Assembly (NCBI RefSeq): GCF_003946385.1
Contig: NZ_RHOE01000026.1
Span: 1-33,774 of the forward strand
Length of the DNA stretch: 33,774 bases
Direction: 5' to 3'
Source: Loigolactobacillus zhaoyuanensis
Lineage (GTDB): Bacteria > Bacillota > Bacilli > Lactobacillales > Lactobacillaceae
Positions 24,285-32,767 of the stretch are shown one piece after another (position 1 is the first letter of the stretch; each line of letters starts with the position of its first letter). The position numbers were made by a program, and so were the translations under genes. The notes beneath the pieces were generated by a model, which searched no databases, was not told the origin of the DNA, and worked only from the letters and a program-made list of their open reading frames with translations.

Positions 24285-26996
24285 TCAACGCATCGCAGAA
24301 CGACGCCGGTGATCGATCAGAATCCGAATAACTTTATCAGCTTCAGTTACGATCAAGGTAACAAAGCCAGCAGCAATGGCAATTCCCCATTGTGACCAAC
24401 TCATATTTCCTGTTTTGAAAACACCTTGCATGAATGGTAAATACACCAATAAGAGTTGTAGTGCTAGCAACAGGCCAATTGTAGCGAACGCCATTGGATT
24501 ACTCCAGAAGTGCCGCGAAAAGGCCAAATGCGGTGTCCGAATGTTGAACAAGTAAAATACCTTACCCAACACAATAATATTAACGGTGATCGTGCTGGCG
24601 ATCACGTGGGAGACACCACTAGAAGTCAGCCAATCGAAGGCCCATAAGCCCATTACCGCGATCAATACCGAAACATAAGCCATTTGGAAGACATCATGCT
24701 TATTCAGTAACGAAGTTCCCGTTTTACGTGGTGGTCGCTGCATGATACCTTGTTCTTCCGGCTCAAAAATAAAGGCAAACTGGATCGTGATCGCTGAAAC
24801 CATATTGATCCACAATAACTGGGTCGGAACTAGCGGTAACGCCTGTTGCATCAAGATACTAAAAGCAACGATCAGCCCTTCCGCAAAACTAGTTGGCAGC
24901 AGAAAAGCAATTGTTTTCTTAATATTGGTGTACAAATGACGCCCTTCACGGATTGCCTTAGTCATAGTAGTAAAGTTATCATCCACTAAAATCATGTCGG
25001 CAGCATCCTTGGCGACATCTGTCCCTTTGATCCCCATCGCCACACCGATATCAGCTTTTTTCAGTGCCGGCGCGTCGTTGACACCATCCCCGGTCATCGC
25101 CGTAACTTTACCGGTTTGCTGATAAGCGTCAATGATTGCCAATTTATTACTTGGCGTGGTACGCGCAAACACATCGTAACGATTAATATTAGCTCGTAAT
25201 TCTTCTGGTGACATCTGATCTAGTTCAGCCCCAGTGATCGACTGAATATCATCCGCTAAGCCTAGCTGACGACCAATTGCTGCCGCTGTATCTGGATGAT
25301 CACCCGTGATCATCTTCACCTTGACCCCGGCTGTCCGCATTTCCTTCAACGCAGCAATAACTTCCTCACGTGGTGGATCAATAATACCCACGATCCCGAG
25401 AAAATCGACCCCTTGCTGCAAAGTTGCGTGCGTAACTTCATCAACGTCGGCGCCAACCAGCTTATGGCCAACGGCGACGACACGCTTCCCTTGATGGGCC
25501 AAATCTTGAATCACATTATCCCAATGAGCACGATCAAAATTAGGATCAGCCGCTGTTGCCATCGCGTATAACTTATCTGGTGCGCCTTTGATGAAGATTT
25601 CATGTTGACCAGCTTCATCAACGTCGAGCCGAGCAATATAACGATAGTCCGAATCAAACGGAATTCGATCTAACTCGGTCACCGCTGGTTCTGTAGCACC
25701 TAAGCCCTTGTGATAAAGCGTTAAAAAGGCACCATCAGTTGGTTCACCATTAATTATCCAGTGACCATCTTCCTGTTGCAATATCGTATCGTTAGCTTCA
25801 AAACCGGCAGTTAACAACTTAACCAGTGTGGCATCATCAGTCACTGTTGCTGGCTGCTGGTTCAGCATGATCTGCCCTTCTGGTGCATAGCCAGTACCAC
25901 TAACTTGATAGCAATGTTCGCGGGTAATAATATCCTGCGCGGTCATTTCGTTTTTAGTCAGCGTTCCCGTTTTATCAGTGGCGATCACATCGACTGCGCC
26001 CAATGTTTCTACTGCAGGCAACGTTTTAACGATTGCGTTATGCTTAGCCATTCTATTAACGCCCATCGCTAAAATCACCGATGTCGAAGCCGGTAACCCT
26101 TCTGGCAATGAACCCACCACCATGGTCACTACGGCCAGCGCCAAAGTTGGCAGCGCGTAAAGATCGATCCACCAGCCAAAGACAAATAAAGCTATCGCGA
26201 TACCAATAATGAAGTAAGAGATCCACTTCCCTAAATCATCTAATTCTTTCATTAAAGGTGTCTTCGCAGCTTTGACGTTACTAACATCGTCGGCGATTTG
26301 ACCTAATTCAGTATCATGCCCCGTCGCCACCACAATACCAGTGGCACTACCATTCGTAACAGCCGTGCTGGCAAAAGCCATATTGGTGCGCTCAGCAAGC
26401 GGCGTTAAAGCTGAATCCAATGGCGTAAAATCTTTCAATACCGAATCAGCTTCACCGGTCAAGGCAGCTTCTTGAATTCGTAAATTATCAGCATCCAATA
26501 ACCGCATATCTGCCGGTACATTATCGCCGGCTTCCAAATAAACAATATCACCGATCACTAATTGGCTAGCCGGAATATCGGTCCGCTGACCATCACGAAT
26601 AACCGTTGCGTCAGTTGACAACAGTGACTTGATCTTCTCTAGTGAATTGCTCGCGTTGACTTCTTGGAAATAACCAATTAGCGCGTTGATGATGACGACC
26701 AGGCCAATAACGATCGCATCCGAATAATGTTGTAGTAGCAGCGTTAAAGCTGCAGCAAACAGCAGAATATAAATGATCACGTTATTAAATTGCCGCAGAA
26801 ACATTACCCATTTAGGCGTTACGTGCGCGGTCAATTCGTTCGGGCCATTTTTGGCCAGGCGCTGGGCTGCAGTGGGCGTACTAAGTCCTTGTTCAAGATC
26901 ACTATTAAACTTAGTTAACACCTGCGTCTCAGTTTGTGTAAAAATCGGCGCCGGTCCAGGTTTCGCATCAGGTGGAACTGTTGGTTGTTTTTCCAT
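24285..26996 (-). CDS. P2-type cation-transporting ATPase
   Basis: A 903-aa P-type ATPase of the P2 (Ca2+/Na+/K+-ATPase-like) group. In order: N-terminal cation-ATPase domain (LSTPTAAQRLAKNGPNEL), membrane pair, actuator domain with ALTGEADSV, PEGLPAS in helix 4, phosphorylation motif DKTGTLTKNEM, nucleotide-binding KGAPDKL, then MITGDHPDTAAAIG and TGDGVNDAPALKKADIGVAMG, and a C-terminal six-helix cation_ATPase_C region. The PEGLP motif in helix 4 is shared by Ca2+ and Na+ pumps, so the ion is not settled. Start at ATG 26996 (MEKQPT) gives spacing of 12 from GGAGG; ATG 27005/27008 overlap that site. It is monocistronic. Confidence 0.93.
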   Translation of the reverse strand: MEKQPTVPPDAKPGPAPIFTQTETQVLTKFNSDLEQGLSTPTAAQRLAKNGPNELTAHVTPKWVMFLRQFNNVIIYILLFAAALTLLLQHYSDAIVIGLVVIINALIGYFQEVNASNSLEKIKSLLSTDATVIRDGQRTDIPASQLVIGDIVYLEAGDNVPADMRLLDADNLRIQEAALTGEADSVLKDFTPLDSALTPLAERTNMAFASTAVTNGSATGIVVATGHDTELGQIADDVSNVKAAKTPLMKELDDLGKWISYFIIGIAIALFVFGWWIDLYALPTLALAVVTMVVGSLPEGLPASTSVILAMGVNRMAKHNAIVKTLPAVETLGAVDVIATDKTGTLTKNEMTAQDIITREHCYQVSGTGYAPEGQIMLNQQPATVTDDATLVKLLTAGFEANDTILQQEDGHWIINGEPTDGAFLTLYHKGLGATEPAVTELDRIPFDSDYRYIARLDVDEAGQHEIFIKGAPDKLYAMATAADPNFDRAHWDNVIQDLAHQGKRVVAVGHKLVGADVDEVTHATLQQGVDFLGIVGIIDPPREEVIAALKEMRTAGVKVKMITGDHPDTAAAIGRQLGLADDIQSITGAELDQMSPEELRANINRYDVFARTTPSNKLAIIDAYQQTGKVTAMTGDGVNDAPALKKADIGVAMGIKGTDVAKDAADMILVDDNFTTMTKAIREGRHLYTNIKKTIAFLLPTSFAEGLIVAFSILMQQALPLVPTQLLWINMVSAITIQFAFIFEPEEQGIMQRPPRKTGTSLLNKHDVFQMAYVSVLIAVMGLWAFDWLTSSGVSHVIASTITVNIIVLGKVFYLFNIRTPHLAFSRHFWSNPMAFATIGLLLALQLLLVYLPFMQGVFKTGNMSWSQWGIAIAAGFVTLIVTEADKVIRILIDHRRRSAMR

Positions 26997-27167
26997 GAAG
27001 TACATCATCCTCCGTTTTCTTAGTGCTATTAGTATAGCATAGCCGGAATTATTAGCGAAAGAATTATTACTCTAAACTTATACGAAAGCCTAATTTCCCC
27101 ACTATTATTGCCGCATAATTTAACATAATTACATTGAATAATTGAATACAAAAGGCGGCCGCCAATT

Positions 27168-28088
27168 TTATTTATCATTGTAAAGTTGTGCGACCTGCGC
27201 TAAATAAGTTTTAAAGCCATTGCGAAAGGTGGTGCCGGCAATGAGCTTAACTTTATTGCCTAACGACAAAATAAAGCGATACGCTGATTCACTGTTCGGT
27301 AGTGTGATCGTAGCTTCGAAGTAGCCATTCGTCAGCTGCTTGATCACCGTGCTGCCATATCGCTCCGCAAAAACGTCGCGCACACTATTCGCCGCTAACA
27401 ACGTGATCGTCGTCAAATCAGCATGCGGAAATTTATCCGTAAATGCTAACCGTTCTAGCGGCAGTTTACGCGGTATGAATTCGGCAGCCAATAATTGGAC
27501 CGCCTGCATCCGGGCTAACCGAAAAGTCCGAAAGTCCTGACGCTCCAAACTGTAAGCTTGAACATACCAACGATCACCTTTATAAGCTAACCGGTAAGGC
27601 TCGACTCGGCGCTGACTCAATTGGCCATTGCGATCACTATACATAAAAGAAACTAAATAATGCTGTTTAATTGCTTCATTAAATTGCTGCGCCAGTACTT
27701 TAATTTCGGCTGCACCTTGCCAATTCACATTTTGAATCAATAACTCCGTAAACTCAGTGTCAGTGCCATACATTGACTGTAACTTTTGTACGGTCGCCTT
27801 TATCTCTGGCGTTTCGATCAAGGCTTCTACGCTTGCTAACGCCGTTAAAAGATTGCGCACGTCACTGGCAGTCAAAAAATTCTGGGCAATTTTATAATTT
27901 GGTAACAGACCAATACCGCCATTGCGCCCGCGCTCGGTATAAATCGGTAATCCCGCCAGACTCAACGCTTCCACATCACGATAGATCGTCCGCTCAGTCA
28001 CTTCCAATGTAACGGCTAAATCGTGTGCGGAAACCAATTCCTTTCGCAACAAAATTAGCATGATATTAATTAACCGACTGATACGCAT
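27168..28088 (-). CDS. YafY-type HTH/WYL transcriptional regulator
   Basis: A 306-aa regulator: N-terminal winged helix (residues 1-60, SAHDLAVTLEVTERTIYRDVEALSLAGLPIYTERGRNGG), a middle helical part, and a WYL domain (about 135-215; RRVEPYRLAYKGDRWYVQAYSLERQDFRTFRLARM) plus the C-terminal WCX extension. WYL domains bind nucleic-acid or nucleotide-like ligands in some systems. ATG 28088 is chosen because AGAGGAAAAAAG precedes it; the frame from 28106 starts before that site. It is divergent from the GyrI-like gene, with a perfect inverted repeat between, a common pairing for this regulator type. Confidence 0.9.
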   Translation of the reverse strand: MRISRLINIMLILLRKELVSAHDLAVTLEVTERTIYRDVEALSLAGLPIYTERGRNGGIGLLPNYKIAQNFLTASDVRNLLTALASVEALIETPEIKATVQKLQSMYGTDTEFTELLIQNVNWQGAAEIKVLAQQFNEAIKQHYLVSFMYSDRNGQLSQRRVEPYRLAYKGDRWYVQAYSLERQDFRTFRLARMQAVQLLAAEFIPRKLPLERLAFTDKFPHADLTTITLLAANSVRDVFAERYGSTVIKQLTNGYFEATITLPNSESAYRFILSLGNKVKLIAGTTFRNGFKTYLAQVAQLYNDK

Positions 28089-28104
28089 CTTTTTTCCTCT
28101 TTTC

Positions 28105-28136
28105 ATAAAACCTGACAGCTAATTGTCAGGTTTTAT
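28105..28136. promoter_or_regulatory. Divergent operator: perfect 13-bp inverted repeat
   Basis: ATAAAACCTGACA (28105-28117), spacer GCTAAT, TGTCAGGTTTTAT (28124-28136). TTGTCA at 28123-28128 could be the -35 of the GyrI-like gene. Probable binding site of the WYL regulator, controlling both genes. Confidence 0.75.
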
Positions 28137-28175
28137 CTGTTATTCTACATCTACTAACAGAAAGAAGGAATAAAC

Positions 28176-28655
28176 ATGACCCAAACTTATAAAATTCAAC
28201 AATTTCCTGAATTAACGATCACCGGCTACGCAACGCAGCTCCCCTTACCCACAATGACGAATATTGAGCAAGTTTCCACCCTTAAAAGTCAGCATTTTAT
28301 GGCTTTAGCCCAAAGTGGTCAGTTTGCTGAATTAATGAGCGCTAGCCGCGATAAAATCGGTTATGCGCTGAGCAGTGTGGTCGACCAACAACTAGAATAT
28401 TTTGCCGGTGCTAACACGACTGCCACATCAGCAACAACTGAGACCCGCACATTACCAGCCGGCGATTATGTTGTCTTACAAGGCAAAGGTGGTCCTAGCC
28501 GCCAATTATTTGATCAACTGATCGGTCAATTTTTTGGAACGATCTTGCCTGAAAATCAACACTTATATACTGGCGATAGTTTCGTTATCGAGGCCTTACT
28601 TAACGGTAATCCAAACGATGCAGTCGTTGAATTGCGCATCCCAGTTAGTCATTAA
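28176..28655 (+). CDS. GyrI-like/AraC effector-binding domain protein
   Basis: A 159-aa stand-alone effector-binding domain. The YKIQQFPELTITGYATQL start and TRTLPAGDYVVLQGKGG, followed by the LFDQLIGQFFGTILPENQHLYTGDSFVIEALLNGN part, fit the GyrI-like fold, which binds small hydrophobic or cationic molecules in multidrug regulators and sometimes hydrolyses reactive compounds. No DNA-binding part is present. AGAAAGAAGG precedes the ATG. It is paired head to head with the WYL regulator gene and ends at a bidirectional terminator shared with the GntR gene. I infer it is the regulator's target. Confidence 0.82.
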   Translation: MTQTYKIQQFPELTITGYATQLPLPTMTNIEQVSTLKSQHFMALAQSGQFAELMSASRDKIGYALSSVVDQQLEYFAGANTTATSATTETRTLPAGDYVVLQGKGGPSRQLFDQLIGQFFGTILPENQHLYTGDSFVIEALLNGNPNDAVVELRIPVSH

Positions 28656-28680
28656 AGCATGATACTCATTTGATCACATC

Positions 28681-28735
28681 AAAAAAGCAGCCGCAGATTT
28701 CAGATTTTACTGAAAATCAGCGACTGCTTTTTCGT
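28681..28735. terminator. Bidirectional terminator between GyrI-like and GntR genes
   Basis: AAAAAAGCAG...GATTTCAG pairs with CTGAAAATC...CTGCTTTTT in an interrupted stem about 22 bases long. Confidence 0.8.
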
Positions 28736-29413
28736 TTATTTTTCGCTATCAACGCAAGCTTGCAACATATCTAGTGAACGTAACCAGTTATGTTCCATAT
28801 GCTCACGGGCAGCTGGTTCGTCATCAGCGGCAATTGCCGAAATGATTTCATTATGTTCACGTACAGCGTCTGGTTGCTGGATGTTCAATTGATCCAGATA
28901 AAAATTCTCGATCCGTTGCGCATGGGCATTGACCAGCTGCGAAAACTCGCTCACATATTGATTGGCGGCAATCTTCAAAATGAAATTATGAAATTCGTTG
29001 TCCGCGACCAATACTGCCTGTGGTTGGTTTTGTTGTTGCGCTTGCTCGTAACTCTGATTTAACGCCGTTAACTGTTCTAGCTCGGCGCTGGTGATCTTAG
29101 TCGCCGCAAGTTCGGCTGCTAAGCCTTGTAGAACCGCTAGCGGTCGATAAATGGCACTGATTTGGTCAGTGGCTACCGCAGTAACGCGGGTAGCGCTGCG
29201 GGGGATCATTTCCACAAATTCTTGTGTTGCCAATAATTGTAACGCCTCCCGTACTGGCGTGCGACTAACTCCAAATAAAACGGCAATTGCTTGGTCGGAA
29301 ATTTTTTCCTGCGGCGCTAAAGTACCGGTAATGATCCAGGCCCGTAATTGCTGATAAACACGATCTTTAGCATTAAGTTCAGTTGAAGGAGATACTTTTT
29401 TAGGTAGTGGCAT
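28736..29413 (-). CDS. GntR-family transcriptional regulator, FadR (FCD) subfamily
   Basis: A 225-aa regulator with an N-terminal GntR winged helix (residues about 12-78; RAWIITGTLAPQEKISDQAIAVLFGVSRTPVREALQLLATQEFVEMIPR) and a C-terminal all-helical FCD ligand domain, with the metal-type residues in DNEFHNFILKIA (Asp/His) and REHNEIISAI and EHMEHNW (His). Such domains bind organic acids with a metal ion. ATG 29413 follows AAGGA; the frame start at TTG 29419 is rejected. Its promoter (TTGAGG 29477-29472, TATAAT 29454-29449) lies at the end of the pentapeptide gene, and a palindrome just after the -10 suggests autorepression. No metabolic target is adjacent. Confidence 0.9.
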   Translation of the reverse strand: MPLPKKVSPSTELNAKDRVYQQLRAWIITGTLAPQEKISDQAIAVLFGVSRTPVREALQLLATQEFVEMIPRSATRVTAVATDQISAIYRPLAVLQGLAAELAATKITSAELEQLTALNQSYEQAQQQNQPQAVLVADNEFHNFILKIAANQYVSEFSQLVNAHAQRIENFYLDQLNIQQPDAVREHNEIISAIAADDEPAAREHMEHNWLRSLDMLQACVDSEK

Positions 29414-29436
29414 ATTCAATTCCTTTCTTAAAATCC

Positions 29437-29448
29437 CTGATATATCAG
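29437..29448. promoter_or_regulatory. Operator palindrome of the GntR gene
   Basis: CTGATATATCAG, a perfect 12-bp palindrome, directly abuts the -10 TATAAT (29449-29454, minus strand) and covers the expected transcription start. Confidence 0.65.
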
Positions 29449-29466
29449 ATTATAGTCGTTTTTCAA

Positions 29467-30117
29467 TCAATCCTCAAGGTTATCCTTAACGGTCACACCC
29501 AATGCCATGGCCAAATCTAGGGCTTGCTGCGGCGAAATGATCATGCCACGCAATAAATCTAGGCTGTAACTAATACCGCTAGTTTCATTATGGCTGAAAT
29601 CTAACGCTTTTAATGGCGTATGCATAAAATTAGCCCGACTCAAGTCACATTCATCAAAGCTAAGCGCTTGCCAATTAACTTCGCTAAAATCTAACTCACT
29701 TAAATTAGTTTGCCTAAAAGCGACCCGGCGCAAACGTGAATCCGCCAAACTCAAATAATCGGCCTTACAATTGATCAAACTAATTTCATTGAACACCGCA
29801 CTAGCAAAATTACTGCCAGTCAACTTGCAATCAATAAACGTGACCCGTTTGAAACTAGCTTCAATCATTTCTGAATTCAAGAAAGTACAGTGGTTACAAA
29901 TAACATCTTGCATTTCAAAACGTTCAAAATTAATTTGATCAAAAGTCACATGATCAAACTGAACGCCTTTAAAATAAACGCCACTAAAATTTTGTTCACT
30001 TATTTGTTGTGCTTGAATATGAACATTCTGGATGAATGCTTCATCACATAGATCCGCTAGATCCCCTGCCGGTAAATCCGGCGCAAGACGCGGTGCGGAA
30101 ATTTTTTGTTGGTTCAT
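29467..30117 (-). CDS. Pentapeptide-repeat protein
   Basis: A 216-aa soluble protein built of pentapeptide repeats of the A(D/N)LXX type, here loosely as F/L at the centre every five residues (VYFKG VQFDH VTFDQ INFER FEMQD ... CTFLN ... ASFKR VTFID CKLTG SNFAS ... TNLSE LDFSE), which form a right-handed quadrilateral helix. The last 40 residues leave the pattern. Some proteins of this fold (Qnr, MfpA) protect DNA gyrase, but the function of most is unknown, and nothing here shows gyrase binding. GAGGTGAG precedes ATG 30117. It is upstream of, and on the same strand as, the GntR gene, which has its own promoter. Confidence 0.9.
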   Translation of the reverse strand: MNQQKISAPRLAPDLPAGDLADLCDEAFIQNVHIQAQQISEQNFSGVYFKGVQFDHVTFDQINFERFEMQDVICNHCTFLNSEMIEASFKRVTFIDCKLTGSNFASAVFNEISLINCKADYLSLADSRLRRVAFRQTNLSELDFSEVNWQALSFDECDLSRANFMHTPLKALDFSHNETSGISYSLDLLRGMIISPQQALDLAMALGVTVKDNLED

Positions 30118-30256
30118 TTACTCACCTCATTGACTGATCAGCTATCTCAGCGTTTCTGTTAAATTACGCGCGTAACTGTCATTAGTATCATTATACGTAT
30201 ATTTGTGCACTGACCTCTAGCTTACCGATTTCCAGATAATTTGTAAATAAAGTTCG

Positions 30257-30284
30257 TTGACAGCTTAAAAAATTAGTGTAATAT
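30257..30284 (+). promoter_or_regulatory. Promoter of the amino-acid transporter T-box
   Basis: Perfect -35 TTGACA (30257-30262), 16-bp spacer, -10 TAATAT (30279-30284) preceded by TG. The predicted start is near 30291. Confidence 0.8.
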
Positions 30285-30290
30285 TAAAAA

Positions 30291-30555
30291 CAAGTTAGAA
30301 AGATTAAGCAATGAAGAGAAGAGTAGATTATAAATTTCCCCAGCGAGCTTCTGTTTGGTGCAAATGAAGCGTTATTTTGTAATTGAAGATGAACTTGGAG
30401 CTTTACTGGCTGGTTGCAAAGCTAGCACAGTCGTCGGCAGGCGATATACTGCACAGTCTATGACTGAATAAGGTTCGAATCGCAAGGTTTGAACAAATTA
30501 GGGTGGTAACACGTCATTACGTCCCGGCACTGCTTTTTGCGGTGCCGGGCTTTTT
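30291..30555 (+). promoter_or_regulatory. T-box riboswitch before an amino-acid ABC transporter, specifier probably GAU (Asp)
   Basis: The T-box core AGGGTGGTAACACG is at 30500-30513. The terminator is CCCGGCAC (30523-30530) with GTGCCGGG (30542-30549) and T 30551-30555. In stem I the S-turn AGTA (30322-30325) is followed at once by GATTATAAA (30326-30334), which pairs over nine positions (two of them G-U) with TTTGTAATT (30376-30384). GAA (30385-30387) and then GAT (30388-30390) come next. By analogy with the serS leader in this window, GAT is the specifier, for aspartate. A second GAA followed by CTT (30394-30396, leucine) is a less well-placed alternative. Confidence 0.9.
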
Positions 30556-30571
30556 ATTTGGAGGTGACTTT

Positions 30572-31231
30572 ATGAGTTGGACGGTTATCCAACAAATTAT
30601 TCCCGTTTTCGTGCAAGCCTTTTGGTTAACACTTAAACTATCATTTTACGGTATTATTGGTGCCATTATCGTGGGCATGATCGCCAGCTTTCTCCGTTAT
30701 TTTAAGGTGCCTGTGCTTAGACAAATCAGCGCGGTTTACACTGAAGTATCGCGGAACACGCCATTATTGATCCAGTTATTTTTTATCTACTATGCCTTTC
30801 CAGAGATCGGCATTAAAATATCGGCTTCTGCAGCCGGTATTAGCGGGCTGATTTTCTTAGGTGGCAGCTACATGGCGGAAGCAATTTACGGTGGTTTAAA
30901 CGGTGTGGCTAAAATCCAAGTTGAATCTGGCTTGGCGATTGGCCTAAGTCGCGGTCAGCTGGCGCGCTACGTTGTTTTTCCGCAAGGCTTGACCCTTAGC
31001 ATCCCGGCAATCGCGGCTAACGTTATTTTTCTGATCAAAGAAACTTCAATTTTTACGGTCATTGCGATTCCGGAATTAACTAACACAGCACTAGATCAAA
31101 TTGGTTTGTATTACCACACCGATGAATCATTATTTGTGTTGGTGATCGCCTACGCTATTATCTTGATTCCGTTATCGATCGTGCTGACTTGGTTAGAGAG
31201 GAGGACTCGTCGTGGCGCATTCGGGAATTAA
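30572..31231 (+). CDS. Polar amino-acid ABC transporter, permease 1 (HisM/GlnP type)
   Basis: A 219-aa inner-membrane permease of the HAAT family with about five membrane helices. The EAA loop that docks on the ATPase is visible as EAIYGGLNGVAKIQVESGLAIGLSRGQLARYVVFPQGL. YTEVSRNTPLLIQLFFIYYAFPEIG is another family signature. The start is ATG 30572, with GGAGGTGA at 30560-30567; the longer frame from 30503 runs through the T-box terminator and is not real. It is the first gene of a four-gene operon, and its end overlaps the next permease by 20 bases. Confidence 0.93.
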   Translation: MSWTVIQQIIPVFVQAFWLTLKLSFYGIIGAIIVGMIASFLRYFKVPVLRQISAVYTEVSRNTPLLIQLFFIYYAFPEIGIKISASAAGISGLIFLGGSYMAEAIYGGLNGVAKIQVESGLAIGLSRGQLARYVVFPQGLTLSIPAIAANVIFLIKETSIFTVIAIPELTNTALDQIGLYYHTDESLFVLVIAYAIILIPLSIVLTWLERRTRRGAFGN

Positions 31232-31895
31232 CGTTTTATTCGCTGGTCAAAATTTCAGTCGCTTACTGGGCGGATTATGGATCTCAGCAAAAATTTCAAT
31301 TGTGGCATTGGTCATTGGTATCCTACTTGGTGTCCTACTTGGTGCATTGCGGACGGTGAAAAATCCGCTACTACGCACTATTCTGCGCTTATATTTAGAG
31401 TTTTTCCGAATCGTTCCAACGGTTGTTTTACTCTTTTTGTTCTATTATATTCTACCAAAAAATTTCAACGTTAATTTAAATGCTCAGGCAGTGGCCATGT
31501 TGGTTTTCGCCCTCTGGGTTGCAGCGGAAATGAGCGATATCGTCCGCGGGGCGTTGATTTCAGTCCCGCAACATCAAAAAGAAGCCGGCTTAGCGATCGG
31601 CTTAAACGGTCCGCAGCTATATCGTTACGTCCTACTACCACAAGCGGTTGGGCTAATGATTCCAGCGACGATCAATCTGATGACTCGCGTCATTAAGACC
31701 ACCTCCCTACTACTGTTGATCAGTGTGATGGACGTGGTCAATATTGGCCAGCAAATCATTGAGGCTAACCGGCAACAGTATCCTGACGGTGCATTCTGGA
31801 TCTACGGCTTGATTTTCATTTTATATTTCCTGCTTTGCTATCCACTATCCGCATGGGCACGCCGGCTTGAACAACGTCAAAATAATAATGCTTAA
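31212..31895 (+). CDS. Polar amino-acid ABC transporter, permease 2
   Basis: A 227-aa permease homologous to the first. Its EAA loop reads SDIVRGALISVPQHQKEAGLAIGLNGPQLYRYVLLPQAVG, with FFRIVPTVVLLFLFYYILP upstream. The GTG start at 31212 lies within the end of the previous gene, preceded by GAGAGGAGGA, so translation is probably coupled. Together with permease 1 it should form the heterodimeric membrane channel. The C-terminus ends in a basic tail (ARRLEQRQNN), as is usual. Confidence 0.93.
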   Translation: MAHSGINVLFAGQNFSRLLGGLWISAKISIVALVIGILLGVLLGALRTVKNPLLRTILRLYLEFFRIVPTVVLLFLFYYILPKNFNVNLNAQAVAMLVFALWVAAEMSDIVRGALISVPQHQKEAGLAIGLNGPQLYRYVLLPQAVGLMIPATINLMTRVIKTTSLLLLISVMDVVNIGQQIIEANRQQYPDGAFWIYGLIFILYFLLCYPLSAWARRLEQRQNNNA

Positions 31896-31919
31896 AATAA
31901 GCTTTCAAGGAGGAACGTT

Positions 31920-32657
31920 ATGGCCACGCCATTATTACAAGTTGAACATCTCGAAAAATCATACGGCGATGTTCATATTTTACACGACATTGATCTCACG
32001 ATCGATACCGGCAGTGTAACTGTTCTGTTGGGGCCATCTGGATCTGGTAAAAGCACCCTGATCCGCTGTCTCAACGGCTTAGAAGATTTCCAAAGTGGTC
32101 AATTAGTTTTTTCAGGGCAGCCCGTGGTACCGAGTCCAAAAGTTTGGCAGCAATTACGCCAAAAAATCGGGATGGTTTTTCAGAGCTATGATTTATTTCC
32201 CAATCTGACGGTACTGGATAATATTTTATTGGGACCATTAAAAGTCCAACATCGCGCCAAGGCTGAAGCTACGGCGCAAGCAATCAAACTTTTAAAGGAG
32301 GTGGGGCTGGCTGAATATCAAGATGCCTATCCACGACAACTTTCCGGTGGGCAGAAACAACGGATCGCCATTGTCCGTGCCTTGGCATTAAATCCCGAAT
32401 TTATGCTGTTCGACGAGGTCACGGCATCATTGGATCCAGAAATGGTCCGCGGTGTGTTGGAAGTTTTACGTAACTTGGCTCAGCAAAAAATGACGATGCT
32501 AGTCGTCACGCACGAAATGAACTTTGCCCGTGAAATCGCCGATCAGGTTGTTTTCTTGGAAAATGGGCGTATTCTCGAGCAGACACCAGGTCAACAATTT
32601 TTCACCAATCCACAAACTGAGCGGGCACAGATTTTTCTCAATAGCATGGATTTCTAA
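31920..32657 (+). CDS. Polar amino-acid ABC transporter, ATP-binding protein
   Basis: A 245-aa ABC ATPase with all motifs: Walker A GPSGSGKST (residues 38-46), Q-loop in VFQSYDLFPNLTVLDN, signature LSGGQKQR (about 140), Walker B FMLFDEVTASLDPE and H-loop VVTHEMNF. The sequence is closest in pattern to GlnQ/ArtP/HisP-type subunits for polar amino acids. AAGGAGG lies 6-7 bases upstream of ATG 31920. It energises import through the two permeases encoded just before it. Confidence 0.96.
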   Translation: MATPLLQVEHLEKSYGDVHILHDIDLTIDTGSVTVLLGPSGSGKSTLIRCLNGLEDFQSGQLVFSGQPVVPSPKVWQQLRQKIGMVFQSYDLFPNLTVLDNILLGPLKVQHRAKAEATAQAIKLLKEVGLAEYQDAYPRQLSGGQKQRIAIVRALALNPEFMLFDEVTASLDPEMVRGVLEVLRNLAQQKMTMLVVTHEMNFAREIADQVVFLENGRILEQTPGQQFFTNPQTERAQIFLNSMDF

Positions 32658-32767
32658 AGAACGATTTTAATACCAAGCATCGTTATTTTGCCTTTTAAAC
32701 ACGTTGCAGCAATAATTTTTTAACAATACTAATTTGGTTTGGTTACTTAATTCTGGGGGGATTTTTA

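Noticed and set aside
30394-30396. CTT (leucine) as the specifier of the second T-box
   Set aside because: It follows a GAA, but that GAA is not adjacent to the nine-pair helix above the specifier loop; the first GAA is, making GAT better placed. Kept as an alternative.
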